From Tumebacillus amylolyticus (GTDB lineage: Bacteria > Bacillota > Bacilli > Tumebacillales > Tumebacillaceae): a DNA stretch of 64,000 bases. The notes below the pieces were generated by a model, which saw only the letters and a program-made list of their open reading frames with translations, was not told the origin of the DNA and did no database searches. The position numbers and the translations under genes were made by a program. Shown one piece after another: positions 7,957 through 16,723 of this stretch. Numbering within the stretch: position 1 is the stretch's first letter; the number at the start of each line of letters is the position of its first letter. The DNA lies in contig NZ_JAEQNB010000002.1 in NCBI RefSeq assembly GCF_016722965.1, positions 186,001 to 250,000 on the forward strand. The letters run 5' to 3'.

Positions 7957-7980
7957 ACATATGAGCAAGTGTTCATGTAT
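7957..7980. promoter_or_regulatory. Probable ArsR/SmtB-type operator
   Basis: An imperfect inverted repeat, ACATATGAGCA, two bases, then TGTTCATGTAT, matches 8 of 11 positions. It has the spacing and the TGTTCAT core common to SmtB/CzrA operators, and lies 37-60 bp upstream of the repressor start codon, where the promoter must be. Confidence 0.65.
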
Positions 7981-7989
7981 TGGGTTCCC

Positions 7990-8028
7990 AAAAAAAGCTG
8001 ACAGGCCTCCTGCGAGGCTGTCAGCTTT
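7990..8028 (-). terminator. Terminator of the ccdA-tlpA operon
   Basis: AAGCTGACAG pairs with CTGTCAGCTT and, in the minus direction, is followed by a T run. The stop codon of the TlpA-like gene lies inside the stem. Confidence 0.88.
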
Positions 8029-8593
8029 TCTGTGCGGCGATGGTGCGTTGAACCATGCCGTCCATCTGAATTTTGGTGAGTGCGCCCTCGCGACGTTCAC
8101 GAACGACGCCCTTGCGATCAATCACAAACGTAGTGGGAACGGAATTCACTTTGTACGCAAGTTGAGCGGCACCGTCCACGTCCTTGAGCACAGGCACCGA
8201 AATCTGCAGTTCCTGCAAGAACTTGTTAGCGTTCTTGAGATCATCCTGCGACGTGAGATTAATCGCAAAGAAGTTCACTTGATCCCGATACTTCTCATAC
8301 GTCGCCTGCAAATCGGGCGTCTCGCTCCGGCACGGCCCGCACCACGAAGCCCAAAAATTCACAACCACGGGCTTCCCCTGCAAATCGGCCAGTTTGACGA
8401 CTTTGTCACTATCCAGCGCCCCCAAAGCAAAAGCCGGAGCCCGATAGCCTGATTGCGGCGCGGGATCAGCCATTGCCGGATCGGTGACCCCGTTGCTCTG
8501 CTTGGTATCGCCCTTGTACGTAGTCAGCCAAGCGGCCCCCGCCAGCACGATGAGAACGACGCCTCCGATGATGAGATTTTTGGTACGAGCCAT
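8021..8593 (-). CDS. Membrane-anchored thioredoxin-like protein (TlpA/ResA family)
   Basis: 190 aa. One N-terminal membrane anchor (residues about 7-25) is followed by a low-complexity linker and an extracytoplasmic thioredoxin fold with the active site [11 protein letters not shown] and the cis-proline region SVPTTFVID. The family reduces disulfides outside the membrane, classically apocytochrome c in ResA. The ATG at 8593 follows GGGAGG. It lies 18 bp after ccdA, whose product supplies electrons to such proteins, so the pair likely forms a thiol-reduction pathway. The cytochrome-c role is inference; other exported targets are possible. Confidence 0.88.
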   Translation of the reverse strand: MARTKNLIIGGVVLIVLAGAAWLTTYKGDTKQSNGVTDPAMADPAPQSGYRAPAFALGALDSDKVVKLADLQGKPVVVNFWASWCGPCRSETPDLQATYEKYRDQVNFFAINLTSQDDLKNANKFLQELQISVPVLKDVDGAAQLAYKVNSVPTTFVIDRKGVVRERREGALTKIQMDGMVQRTIAAQKS

Positions 8594-8611
8594 CTCATTT
8601 CCCTCCCACGA

Positions 8612-9337
8612 TTAGAAACCGATCCACCCGCCAAACAGACGTTGCAGCCATTGGGTGATCAGCGTCATCCCGTTCGTAATCAGCAAGATGCCCATCAGCA
8701 CCATGCCGATGCCGCCGATTTTCGAGATGATCTCCGAATACTTCAGCAACCACCGCACAGACCCCAGCGTATACGCCAAGATAATGAACGGAACAGCAAA
8801 GCCCAGCGAGTAGAACAGCATCAAACTGCCACCCGAAACCGGATTCGTTGCAGCGATCAACAGAACGGAAGCCAAGATCGGACCCACACAAGGAGTCCAC
8901 CCGGCCGCAAACGAGATACCGACCACGATTGCGCCGAGATAGCCCACCGGTTTGTTGCGAGTCTGAAACTTCTTGGTCTGCATGAGGAAATCAATCTTGA
9001 CGACCCCCGCCATAAACAAACCCATCACCACAATGAAAATCCCGCCCACACGGCGAATCAACTCTTGATTGTTGAGAAAAAACGTCCCAATCGTACCCGA
9101 CGTAAACCCGAGCGCCACGAAGATGATCGAGAAGCCGAGAATAAAAAACAACGAATGAGCCAGAGCTTTTCTCCGAACGAGACGCGTATCGCGTTCGGCC
9201 CCATACATCTGGTCATAGGAAACGCCGGTGATAAAAGACATATACGACGGAAACAACGGCAACACGCAGGGCGACACAAACGACAAGAGCCCTGCCAAAA
9301 AAGCAATGATAAACGTTGGATTCGAAGATGAGAACAC
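8612..9337 (-). CDS. ccdA: Thiol-disulfide transporter CcdA (DsbD transmembrane family)
   Basis: 241 aa polytopic membrane protein that moves electrons from cytoplasmic thioredoxin to extracytoplasmic thioredoxin-like partners. The first helix region contains SFVSPCVLPLFPSY and a later helix contains AAGWTPCVGPIL, the two conserved redox cysteines. The GTG at 9337 is chosen because AAAGGAGG lies 10 bases upstream; the in-frame ATG further up would place the ribosome site inside the coding region. First gene of an operon with the TlpA-like protein. Confidence 0.92.
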   Translation of the reverse strand: MFSSSNPTFIIAFLAGLLSFVSPCVLPLFPSYMSFITGVSYDQMYGAERDTRLVRRKALAHSLFFILGFSIIFVALGFTSGTIGTFFLNNQELIRRVGGIFIVVMGLFMAGVVKIDFLMQTKKFQTRNKPVGYLGAIVVGISFAAGWTPCVGPILASVLLIAATNPVSGGSLMLFYSLGFAVPFIILAYTLGSVRWLLKYSEIISKIGGIGMVLMGILLITNGMTLITQWLQRLFGGWIGF

Positions 9338-9459
9338 GAAAGTCAGTCCTCCTTTTTGACTGTCTTCTATCATACAGGAGAACCCTTCCCCCTACAAATG
9401 AACGTCCTGTGACTAGACCGCTTCGCCTCTAGGCAACTTATAGAAGAGGTGATCCAAAC

Positions 9460-10719
9460 ATGCCAATGACCCTTCCACGCCTTGGCACCCAAGTCTGGGT
9501 GTTACTTGCGGGCGTGTTGTTCACACACTTAGGAACCTACATGCTCCTCCCTTATCTCTCCATCATCTTCTCCACCGAAAAAGGTCTCTCGCTTGCCCGC
9601 GTCGGCCTCGTCCTCGGAGCAGGTTCCGTCGCCTACCTCTCCGGGTCCCTCGCAGGCGGATTCATCGCCGACCGACTCGGTAAAAAAACGACGATGATCG
9701 CCGGCCTCCTCATGCGAGCCGCTGGGCTTGCTCTCTTCATCTGGATGGGCTCTTGGATTGCCCTCTTCGTGACCAACCTCCTCGCCGGAGTGGGTAGCGG
9801 GCTCTATATGCCCGGGGCGAAAGCCGGAATTGCATCCTCTGTCACCGAAGGCAACAAAACCACAGCTTTCTCCTACCGAGGCATCGCCGCCAACATCGGC
9901 GTCACGGTGGGTCCCTTGTTAGGAACCTTCCTACACAACCAATCCAGCGCATCACTTTTTGCGGGAGCAGCCTTCGTCTATCTCGGACTCGCGGTAGCGC
10001 ATGTCTTTCTCCTAACGAAAGACTGCGTGGGTGCAAACTGTCCCGAAGCTCCCAAAACGAAATTCAGCGACATGTTCACCGACCGTCCGTTCCTCGTCTT
10101 CAGCTTCGCGACGATCTTCGTCTGGGCACTGTTCACTCAATTCTCACTAGCCTTGCCATTACGAGCCCAACAAATTCAAGCAGCGCATAACATCGGGATG
10201 ATTTGGACCATCACATCCATCGTGCTCATCGCCACACAAAGCACCGCCACCAAACTCTTCACCAAGTACCTGCACCCGCTGTCTGCGATGGCCCTGGGCA
10301 TGTTGATCCTCGGAGTGGCGCTGGGAACCGTGGCGTTCAGCCATTCATTCTGGCATTTGCTTGCCAGCGCCATCCTCTTCACCATCGGTGAAATGTTGAT
10401 CATGCCGACTTCAGACGCCATCGTCTCTGATCTGTCCCGGCCCGAAACCATCTCGGCGTACTTTGGCGTAGCCTCTTTCGTGTTCGGGGCCGGTGAAGCC
10501 TTGGGCAATATCGGAGGTGGGCGTTTGATGCAAGTCGCCGTTGATCGAGACTTTCTCGCCATGCCATGGATTCTGTATGCCGTCGTGGGGATTGTCTTGG
10601 CGGTAGCCTATTTCTTCATGTCGCATTGGGCTCCGTTGGCGAAACCGTTAGCGCCTGTGTTGGAGGAGAGTGTGGGGACGGGGCGGTTGGTGGGGAAAAA
10701 GAAAAAGCAAAGGACGTAG
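9460..10719 (+). CDS. MFS transporter (DHA1-type drug/metabolite exporter)
   Basis: 419 aa with about twelve hydrophobic segments and the motif-A loop GGFIADRLGKKTTM between helices 2 and 3. It begins at an ATG behind AGAGGTGATC and ends in a basic tail (KKKKQRT). The substrate cannot be read from the sequence; motif A and size suit an exporter. Transcribed divergently from ccdA. Downstream is a 266-bp gap with long inverted repeats rather than a conventional terminator. Confidence 0.85.
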   Translation: MPMTLPRLGTQVWVLLAGVLFTHLGTYMLLPYLSIIFSTEKGLSLARVGLVLGAGSVAYLSGSLAGGFIADRLGKKTTMIAGLLMRAAGLALFIWMGSWIALFVTNLLAGVGSGLYMPGAKAGIASSVTEGNKTTAFSYRGIAANIGVTVGPLLGTFLHNQSSASLFAGAAFVYLGLAVAHVFLLTKDCVGANCPEAPKTKFSDMFTDRPFLVFSFATIFVWALFTQFSLALPLRAQQIQAAHNIGMIWTITSIVLIATQSTATKLFTKYLHPLSAMALGMLILGVALGTVAFSHSFWHLLASAILFTIGEMLIMPTSDAIVSDLSRPETISAYFGVASFVFGAGEALGNIGGGRLMQVAVDRDFLAMPWILYAVVGIVLAVAYFFMSHWAPLAKPLAPVLEESVGTGRLVGKKKKQRT

Positions 10720-10736
10720 GTGGGGGTCCGAGGTTG

Positions 10737-10821
10737 CGAGGGGGGCGGCATTTCCTTCTTGCTCCGGTAGATCAGAAAAGCGCTGATCTAAAGTCGCTCG
10801 CAGGAAACGCCGCCCCCCTCG
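10737..10821. repeat. Long inverted repeat with nested hairpin
   Basis: A 20-bp arm at 10737-10756 (CGAGGGGGGCGGCATTTCCT) pairs with 10802-10821 at 19 of 20 positions. Inside the 45-base loop, TAGATCAG (10768-10775) and CTGATCTA (10783-10790) form a perfect 8-bp hairpin. A separate perfect hairpin AGGCTTCC/GGAAGCCT follows at 10831-10849. There is no ORF here. The gap 10720-10985 holds this structure and the start of the next inverted repeat; nothing else is recognised. Confidence 0.85.
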
Positions 10822-10897
10822 TCCCACCCCAGGCTTCCTTAGGAAGCCTAGCCCGTTTTAAAAGATCTAAGATCAGCGTGGAATGGGGGTTTGTGCT

Positions 10898-11020
10898 GGG
10901 GAGGGAGGGGGTCTGTGGACGCTGCGACTTTAGAAGCTTTTTTCTCACCATATAACGACTTTACTAATTCAAAAGAACAAAAGTTCTACCGGAGCAGCTC
11001 CACAGACCCCCGACCTCCCC
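10898..11020. repeat. Second long inverted repeat overlapping the 3' end of the GGDEF/EAL gene
   Basis: The 22-bp arms 10898-10919 and 10999-11020 match at 20 of 22 positions and are separated by 79 bases. The right arm lies inside the coding end of the GGDEF/EAL gene (its Gly/Arg-rich C-terminus), while the left arm is intergenic. A small AGAAC/GTTCT hairpin lies in the loop. Confidence 0.8.
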
Positions 11021-13289
11021 CACCACCAACCCCGCGCACATACACATCCCCGACTTCCACCTTCGCCACCCTCTTCATCTCGGCCGCCAGCTCTGCGACC
11101 CCCGTCGGGTCCATCCCACAATCCTCGGCCACATCAACCGCAGCAATGGACAGCGACAATCCAACCATCTGCTCAGGAGGAAGCAACTGCCGCAACCGTA
11201 ACCTCACAGCCCGCCCGAACAGCTTCACCGTCTCCTCCCCCAGCAAATCACACCGCTCCAAAGAAGTGAACACCACAAAGTCATCCCCCCCAATATGCCC
11301 CAAGAAGTCACTCTCCCCCCCATATCGACTCAACTGCCGCCTCAACAACTGCGACAAAAACAAGATCATCTGATCCCCATGCTCAAACCCGCACCTATCA
11401 TTAAACCGCTTAAAATGATCCAAATCCACATACAACACCGAAAAAGCCTCCCCACGCCTCACCCGCGTGCGAAGCTCCTCTTCGATGCGCAGATTCCCCG
11501 GCAACCCCGTCAAAGGATTGGCATACTTCGCAATCTCAATCTTCACCTTGGACATGACATCCAAAAGAGTCTGCACCGAAACCACCCCTCGGTACTCCCC
11601 TTCGTCGGTCACGATAATATCATCATACCGCTTCAAATTATTTCGCCCCGTCGCCAGCGAAGACACCTCGTCGATCATCACATGCTGTTCCACCATCAAC
11701 GGATGCGTATCCATGACCTGCCGAACCGACCGCTTGTAATACAGAGGAACCCCATACTGCGACCCGAGCATTGCATACAAATGGTCCCTCGTAATCAACC
11801 CCAATGGCCGTCCCAACTCAGCCACGACCACCGAAGTAAGCTGCCTCCGGTTCTCCAACAACTCATGCACATCCTTCACCGTAGCGGTCGAAGGCATCAC
11901 ATAAGTCGGAGTCGCAATCGTCCCGATCTGCAACATCGACCCGCTGGACAACAGAACGCGCTCCACCCGCTTGCGTTCAATCTGCCCGAGCACCCCTTGA
12001 GGAACAGAGGAGGCGATGATCGCATGAGGACGTCCCAGCAAGAACCCTTGTCCAAAATCAATCCCCAGAGCAAGCAACGTCTTGACCTCTTCCTCCTTCT
12101 CGATCCCCTCCGCGATAATCTTGCAGCGAATCTTCCCCGCCAACGTCACAAACGCCTCCAACAGCGCCTGCTTCACAGGGTCGTTATGAACATCCCGCAC
12201 CAACGACATGTCCATTTTGATGAAATCAGGACATAACTCAACAATCGACTGCAACGACGAATACCCCGCCCCCGCATCATCCACCGCAATCAAATACCCC
12301 TGCTGCCGATAATGCTCCAACGTCTTGCGAAACGCCGAGTAATCCTGAATCGAATGCCGCTCCGTAATCTCAAACACGATGTTCGAAGGCGACAACCCGT
12401 ACAAATCCAACAGCCGCTTCGTCTCCCCCTTCGTAAATCGAGGATCATCCAACGTCCGCGGATTGATATTCAAAAAAAGCTTCGCCCCCCGAGGCAACTC
12501 CTGCGCCCGCTCAATCGCCCGCTCGCGGCAGACTTTCTCCAGCGCGAACAACTCCCCCGCCTCCTCCGCAAACGAAAACAGCGTATCCGGCCGCTCAAAC
12601 CGACTCCCCTTGGGTCCGCGCGCCAACGCTTCCCACCCCAGAGGCTCGCCCGAATCAAACGAAATGATCGGTTGAAAATGCGCCTCAATCTGCCGGTTCA
12701 TCAACAGATCGCGAAACTCGTACAGATTCTCATCGCCACCCACAGCCTTTTTCCTCGCCATGCGAACGGCCGACTTGATCGTCTGGTACAGCTGACGATC
12801 CAACGCCTTCCCCGAATTGTCCAGCGCTGCGTATCCAATATGCAAATCAATCGGAGAAGACAACAACACAGGTCGATTGGCATTGACTTCGCGCACGATC
12901 TCCAACCGAACATCTGTCGCCACCTCATACAACCTGCGGGTCTCCCCCGGACTCTGACTGAAACAAATCAAGAAATCGTCGCCCCAAAAATTCTCGACGT
13001 CGATCAACCTCTCCTCCGAAAACATTCGCAAACTCACTCGGCGGATGCACGATTCGACCAACTGCAACAAGTCCCCCGCCGTGCGCTCACCGACCCTCTT
13101 TTCCAACTCGGCGAACTGCACGATGTCGAGATAGAGGAACACGATCTGCTGTCGTTCTTGAAGTATTTTCTTCATGCGTTTGGCAAGCGGATGATGCTTC
13201 ATCACCTCGCGCACCACACTACCACGCTCGCCCTCTGCGGAGCGTCCGCGCTCCAACCATTTTGCAAACCAACCGCGGCTTCCTTCCAT
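10986..13289 (-). CDS. Cyclic-di-GMP protein: degenerate GGDEF - EAL - CBS pair - GGDEF
   Basis: 767 aa cytoplasmic protein. Residues about 45-195 are a GGDEF-like fold whose signature is WGDDF, so probably not a cyclase. About 205-440 is an EAL phosphodiesterase domain (GWEALARGP, NINPRTL, FEITER, DDAGAGYSS, KMD, AEGIE). About 455-580 looks like a CBS pair (VKDVHELLENRRQ, LGLITRDHL). The C-terminal GGDEF has LTGLPGN, VDLDHFKRFND and HIGGDDF, a plausible active site. The RxxD inhibitory site upstream of it is not seen. The extreme C-terminus is Gly-rich and lies in an inverted repeat. Which activity dominates cannot be told. Confidence 0.9.
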   Translation of the reverse strand: MEGSRGWFAKWLERGRSAEGERGSVVREVMKHHPLAKRMKKILQERQQIVFLYLDIVQFAELEKRVGERTAGDLLQLVESCIRRVSLRMFSEERLIDVENFWGDDFLICFSQSPGETRRLYEVATDVRLEIVREVNANRPVLLSSPIDLHIGYAALDNSGKALDRQLYQTIKSAVRMARKKAVGGDENLYEFRDLLMNRQIEAHFQPIISFDSGEPLGWEALARGPKGSRFERPDTLFSFAEEAGELFALEKVCRERAIERAQELPRGAKLFLNINPRTLDDPRFTKGETKRLLDLYGLSPSNIVFEITERHSIQDYSAFRKTLEHYRQQGYLIAVDDAGAGYSSLQSIVELCPDFIKMDMSLVRDVHNDPVKQALLEAFVTLAGKIRCKIIAEGIEKEEEVKTLLALGIDFGQGFLLGRPHAIIASSVPQGVLGQIERKRVERVLLSSGSMLQIGTIATPTYVMPSTATVKDVHELLENRRQLTSVVVAELGRPLGLITRDHLYAMLGSQYGVPLYYKRSVRQVMDTHPLMVEQHVMIDEVSSLATGRNNLKRYDDIIVTDEGEYRGVVSVQTLLDVMSKVKIEIAKYANPLTGLPGNLRIEEELRTRVRRGEAFSVLYVDLDHFKRFNDRCGFEHGDQMILFLSQLLRRQLSRYGGESDFLGHIGGDDFVVFTSLERCDLLGEETVKLFGRAVRLRLRQLLPPEQMVGLSLSIAAVDVAEDCGMDPTGVAELAAEMKRVAKVEVGDVYVRGVGGGGGRGSVELLR

Positions 13290-13450
13290 ATAGAAACCCT
13301 TCCTTCCCTTACCCTCCCTTCATTGTAAGAAGCCAATGTAAACTCCCAATCAAGTTTTGGTAAAGATTCCATGACCACCAAAACATATCCAACTTCTCCC
13401 TCTCCGTGGTACACTACAAGAAAACGATTTCACAAAAAGGAGATCGAACC

Positions 13451-14665
13451 ATGAGTACCACTCCAAAGGTCCGTCCCTCTCAGATTCTGCTCTTGTTCCT
13501 TTTCATGAACATTATCAACTATGTCGACCGTCAAGTAGTCTCCGGCGTCCTCCCGCTTCTCAAGGACCACTTCTCCCTGACAGACGCCGCCCTCGGTTTA
13601 CTCGGCACCGCCTTCATGATTACGTACTCCCTCACCGCCATCCCCTTCGGCGCTTGGTCGGACCGCTGGATGCCGCACAAAGTGGCGGCGATCGGAGTCG
13701 CGGTCTGGTCCGTCGCGACGGTGTCCTCCGCTCTTGCTTGGTCCTTCGCTTCGCTGTTCGTCTTCCGCGCACTCGTCGGGGTTGGGGAAGCGGCGTACGT
13801 CTCGACCGCGAGTACGATTCTCTCGGGAGCGTATCCGGAGGGCAAACGTTCCGGCATCCTCGGCCTCTTCAACCTCGGCATGCCGATCGGAGGAGCCATC
13901 GGGGTCATGCTCGGAGGTTGGATCGGAACGCAGTTCGGCTGGCAGTGGGCGTTCTTCCTCGTCGGGGTTCCGGGTCTCCTCCTCGCCTACTTCGCCTGGA
14001 AACTGCCTTTGCAAAAACCGGCCAACACGCCGACTCGTCCCAAATTCAAACTCAGCGAACTCGGCACGCTCCTGAAAAACAAAGCGTTCTTCTGGGTCGC
14101 ACTCGGCTATGCAGGCATCTCCTTTGCATTCGGAGCGATTGTGCTGTTCGTCCCGACCTTCTTCCAACGAGAACTCGGTTACGAACTGGGTACGGCCACG
14201 ATGCTCGCCGGAGCCCTCCAAGTCGGAGCCGGCCTGCTCGGAGCTCCCATCGGAGGCTGGGTGGCAGACTTCTGGCAGAAACGCGACAAAAGAGGCCGTG
14301 CCTACACGCTGGTTCTCTCCATGACCGCATCGGCCATCTGCTTGTGGATCGGCTTGATTTTCCACAGCCTGCCGCTGTTCTTCCTCTCCGCGTTCTTCAT
14401 GCTCTGGCACGTCGGCGTCGCGGCCGCCTTGATTTTCGACGTGACCGATGCGAGCGTCTGGAACACCGCCAATGCACTCGCCATGTTCACCATGCACTTG
14501 CTCGGCGACATCCCCAGCCCGGTCATCGTCGGCTTCATCTCCGACAAGTTCTCCCTGACCACGGCGTTCGCAGTTATGCCGATCGCCCTGCTCCTCGCTT
14601 CCCTGTTCTTCTGGAAAGCGAGCACCTACCAATCTCGAGAAAGCAAAACCCCGCGTCTGCTGTAG
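13451..14665 (+). CDS. MFS transporter (spinster-like)
   Basis: 404 aa, about twelve helices. The opening NIINYVDRQVVSGVLPLL and the loop GAWSDRWMPHKVAAIG resemble the spinster/GudP-like branch of MFS. The ATG at 13451 follows AAAAAGGAGAT; an in-frame extension to 13406 covers the ribosome site and is rejected. Single gene ending in a strong terminator that overlaps the stop codon. Substrate unknown; an organic acid or lipid-like solute would fit the branch. Confidence 0.85.
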   Translation: MSTTPKVRPSQILLLFLFMNIINYVDRQVVSGVLPLLKDHFSLTDAALGLLGTAFMITYSLTAIPFGAWSDRWMPHKVAAIGVAVWSVATVSSALAWSFASLFVFRALVGVGEAAYVSTASTILSGAYPEGKRSGILGLFNLGMPIGGAIGVMLGGWIGTQFGWQWAFFLVGVPGLLLAYFAWKLPLQKPANTPTRPKFKLSELGTLLKNKAFFWVALGYAGISFAFGAIVLFVPTFFQRELGYELGTATMLAGALQVGAGLLGAPIGGWVADFWQKRDKRGRAYTLVLSMTASAICLWIGLIFHSLPLFFLSAFFMLWHVGVAAALIFDVTDASVWNTANALAMFTMHLLGDIPSPVIVGFISDKFSLTTAFAVMPIALLLASLFFWKASTYQSRESKTPRLL

Positions 14666-14680
14666 ACGCGGGGTTTTTTT
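14648..14680 (+). terminator. Terminator of the spinster-like MFS gene
   Basis: CCCCGCGTCT pairs with AGACGCGGGG, followed by seven T. The stop codon lies in the loop. The T tract also overlaps the stop codon of convergent plsY. Confidence 0.92.
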
Positions 14681-15380
14681 ATGCCTTCACCCAGTAGACG
14701 ACCGCGAGGAACGCAATCGCCACAATCCAATACACAACCTTGATCATCGCTTGCTTTTCCTTGGACAGACGCTCCAAGTGAATCTCTTCTACCTTGTTCC
14801 CGATCTTCGGTTCGTTGCGCAAGTAGATGCGCTCCCAGTTCGGGAGATGGCGATAGAGAATCCCCGCCACCATCACCAGCAGCGCGAGCGAACTCCCCAG
14901 CGGCTGGTCGATCCAGAGAAAGAACGCAACCGCCCCGAAGATCACAATCGTCGTCGCGACGACGATGTAGCGAATCAACAAGACCAACAACACGTATGCT
15001 GCCACAACCACGATGATCGGAATCGGATACAGTGCCAACAAAGACCCGCCCGCCGTCGCCAGCGCTTTCCCGCCGCGGAATCCGGTGTAGAACGAGAAGG
15101 CGTGCCCGAGCACCGTCCCTGTTGCCGTCCAGAACGCCAATACTTGATCGTCCGTAATCAACAAGACGATCAGCGTCGGCAGGAAGCCCTTGAGGATGTC
15201 GCAAATCAGGACGGTGATCGCCGCACTCTTGCCGTACATCGCCAGCGTGTTCGCCGTACCCGGATTGCCGCTGCCTTGCTCAAAGATGTTCCCGCCTCGA
15301 CTCTTAGACACCAAAAACGCAAACGGAGTCGAACCCACGATATAACCGATCAATAAAACCATCAACATAAAAAAGGTCAT
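14679..15380 (-). CDS. plsY: Acyl-phosphate:glycerol-3-phosphate acyltransferase PlsY
   Basis: 233 aa polytopic membrane enzyme that acylates glycerol-3-phosphate from acyl-phosphate, the first step of phospholipid synthesis. Conserved loops are all visible: GYIVGSTPFAFLVSK, GSGNPGTANT and GHAFSFYTGFRGGKALAT. It is somewhat longer than usual because of an additional C-terminal membrane segment after NWERIYLRNEP. ATG at 15380 follows GAGGTGAC. Transcribed alone, convergent with the MFS gene. Confidence 0.93.
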   Translation of the reverse strand: MTFFMLMVLLIGYIVGSTPFAFLVSKSRGGNIFEQGSGNPGTANTLAMYGKSAAITVLICDILKGFLPTLIVLLITDDQVLAFWTATGTVLGHAFSFYTGFRGGKALATAGGSLLALYPIPIIVVVAAYVLLVLLIRYIVVATTIVIFGAVAFFLWIDQPLGSSLALLVMVAGILYRHLPNWERIYLRNEPKIGNKVEEIHLERLSKEKQAMIKVVYWIVAIAFLAVVYWVKA

Positions 15381-15420
15381 TTCGTCACCTCATGACGTAA
15401 CATTCTGAATCCATTGTATC

Positions 15421-15457
15421 AAAAAGGGCTGTCGGGAGAAATCCCCCGACAGCCCCG
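15421..15457 (-). terminator. Terminator of the glycerophosphodiesterase gene
   Basis: GGGCTGTCGGG pairs with CCCGACAGCCC, followed in the minus direction by five T. Confidence 0.9.
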
Positions 15458-15461
15458 GACG

Positions 15462-16295
15462 TTACTCGCGATCCCACAACCCCATCTCGCGCATCACGTT
15501 CACGACGCGATCCGGGTAGTCGCTGCAGATCCCGTCCACGCCCCACGAGAGCAACTTGCGAATCTCGTCCTCGTCGTTAATCGTCCAAACGTGGACCTTC
15601 ACTCCATGCTCATGCGCAATCTGCACAGAGCGCGGTGTGACAACCGAGATTCCATACTGCGAAACCGGAACTTGAAACGCATCGACCGGCGGCTTGTAGA
15701 ATTTCTGCATCCCGCAGCGCCAATAGCAGATGAACTCCACCATGTTGCGCGTATTGGCCGACGTCGCGACATGGCTCATCCCGAGCTTTCGGAAGCGGTT
15801 CATCGTCACGCTGTGAAACGACGTCACCAACACCCGTTCCTGCGCGCGAAAACGCTTGATCGTCTCCACCAGCGCCATCTCCATCGGCGGGGTCTTCTGC
15901 TTGATGTCCATGTTCACGCGGATGCCCGGAAACTCTTCCAACACTTCCTCAAGCGTCGGAATACTCACGCCCTTGCCTCGAAACGGGAACGTCCGCCCCC
16001 CGTCCAGCGTGAACTTGTAGCCGAAATCGATCTCCTTGAGCTCGGCCAGCGTTTTGTCACGAATCCACCCGCGAGCGTCGGTCAAACGGTCGACCGTCTC
16101 GTCATGACTGAGCACCACATGCCCGTCCTTCGTCATGTGAATGTCCGTTTCAAACGCATCGGACCCCATCTGCACCGCCAACTGAAACGCCTCGCGCGTG
16201 TTCGACGGCGCGTGGCCGGATGCGCCTTGGTGTGCAAGTACCATCGGACGCGGCAGGTCCAAGTAGGGCTTGATCTTGCTCTTGCGATCCCCCAT
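15462..16295 (-). CDS. Glycerophosphodiester phosphodiesterase
   Basis: 277 aa GDPD-family TIM barrel that hydrolyses glycerophosphodiesters to glycerol-3-phosphate and an alcohol. Visible catalytic motifs: LAHQGASGHAPSNT (HxG...NT; HRG is changed to HQG), FETDIHMTKDGHVVLSHD (ExD and HD) and VNMDIK. No signal peptide, so cytoplasmic. It may form an operon with upstream DedA/DUF1802/126-aa genes (33-bp gap) and ends at a strong terminator. It neighbours plsY, which uses glycerol-3-phosphate, but on a separate transcript. Confidence 0.88.
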   Translation of the reverse strand: MGDRKSKIKPYLDLPRPMVLAHQGASGHAPSNTREAFQLAVQMGSDAFETDIHMTKDGHVVLSHDETVDRLTDARGWIRDKTLAELKEIDFGYKFTLDGGRTFPFRGKGVSIPTLEEVLEEFPGIRVNMDIKQKTPPMEMALVETIKRFRAQERVLVTSFHSVTMNRFRKLGMSHVATSANTRNMVEFICYWRCGMQKFYKPPVDAFQVPVSQYGISVVTPRSVQIAHEHGVKVHVWTINDEDEIRKLLSWGVDGICSDYPDRVVNVMREMGLWDRE

Positions 16296-16328
16296 GAGTC
16301 TCCCCCGTTTCTCTCTCCCGAAACATCC

Positions 16329-16709
16329 CTAGATCGTACGCGCGATCATCTGTGCGCGTTCTGGATGCGCTTTCACCGAAACTTCCGTGTCTGCTCCCCG
16401 AAGCGTCAACACGGCTTCGCGAGGGTCTGCCAGTTCCAGACCCGCCACTTCTGCACCTTCCAAAGCCAGCATTCGCTTCTGCGGCGAAACCAAGCAGACG
16501 ACGCCGTCCAGCACAGACAGGTACAACCTCGCCCCCGCCTCCACGTCCTCCCAAGGACCGCGCAAGTACGTGACGGGCCCTTCGTAGCGGACGGCACGCT
16601 CTTCGTATGCAACGCGTGCGAGGGACAGCAGGCCGCTTTTTTTCGACTCGCGAACTTGGCCGATCACGATGCCGATCAAAATCAACGTCGCCAAGATGCC
16701 GATAAACAT
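16329..16709 (-). CDS. Small membrane-anchored protein of unknown function
   Basis: 126 aa. Residues about 1-17 form a membrane helix (MFIGILATLILIGIVIG) followed by a basic stretch and a soluble, beta-rich domain with one Cys. I do not recognise the family. It lies 14 bp after the DUF1802 gene in an apparent dedA operon. Confidence 0.65.
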   Translation of the reverse strand: MFIGILATLILIGIVIGQVRESKKSGLLSLARVAYEERAVRYEGPVTYLRGPWEDVEAGARLYLSVLDGVVCLVSPQKRMLALEGAEVAGLELADPREAVLTLRGADTEVSVKAHPERAQMIARTI

Positions 16710-16723
16710 CCCGAGCCCCCCTC

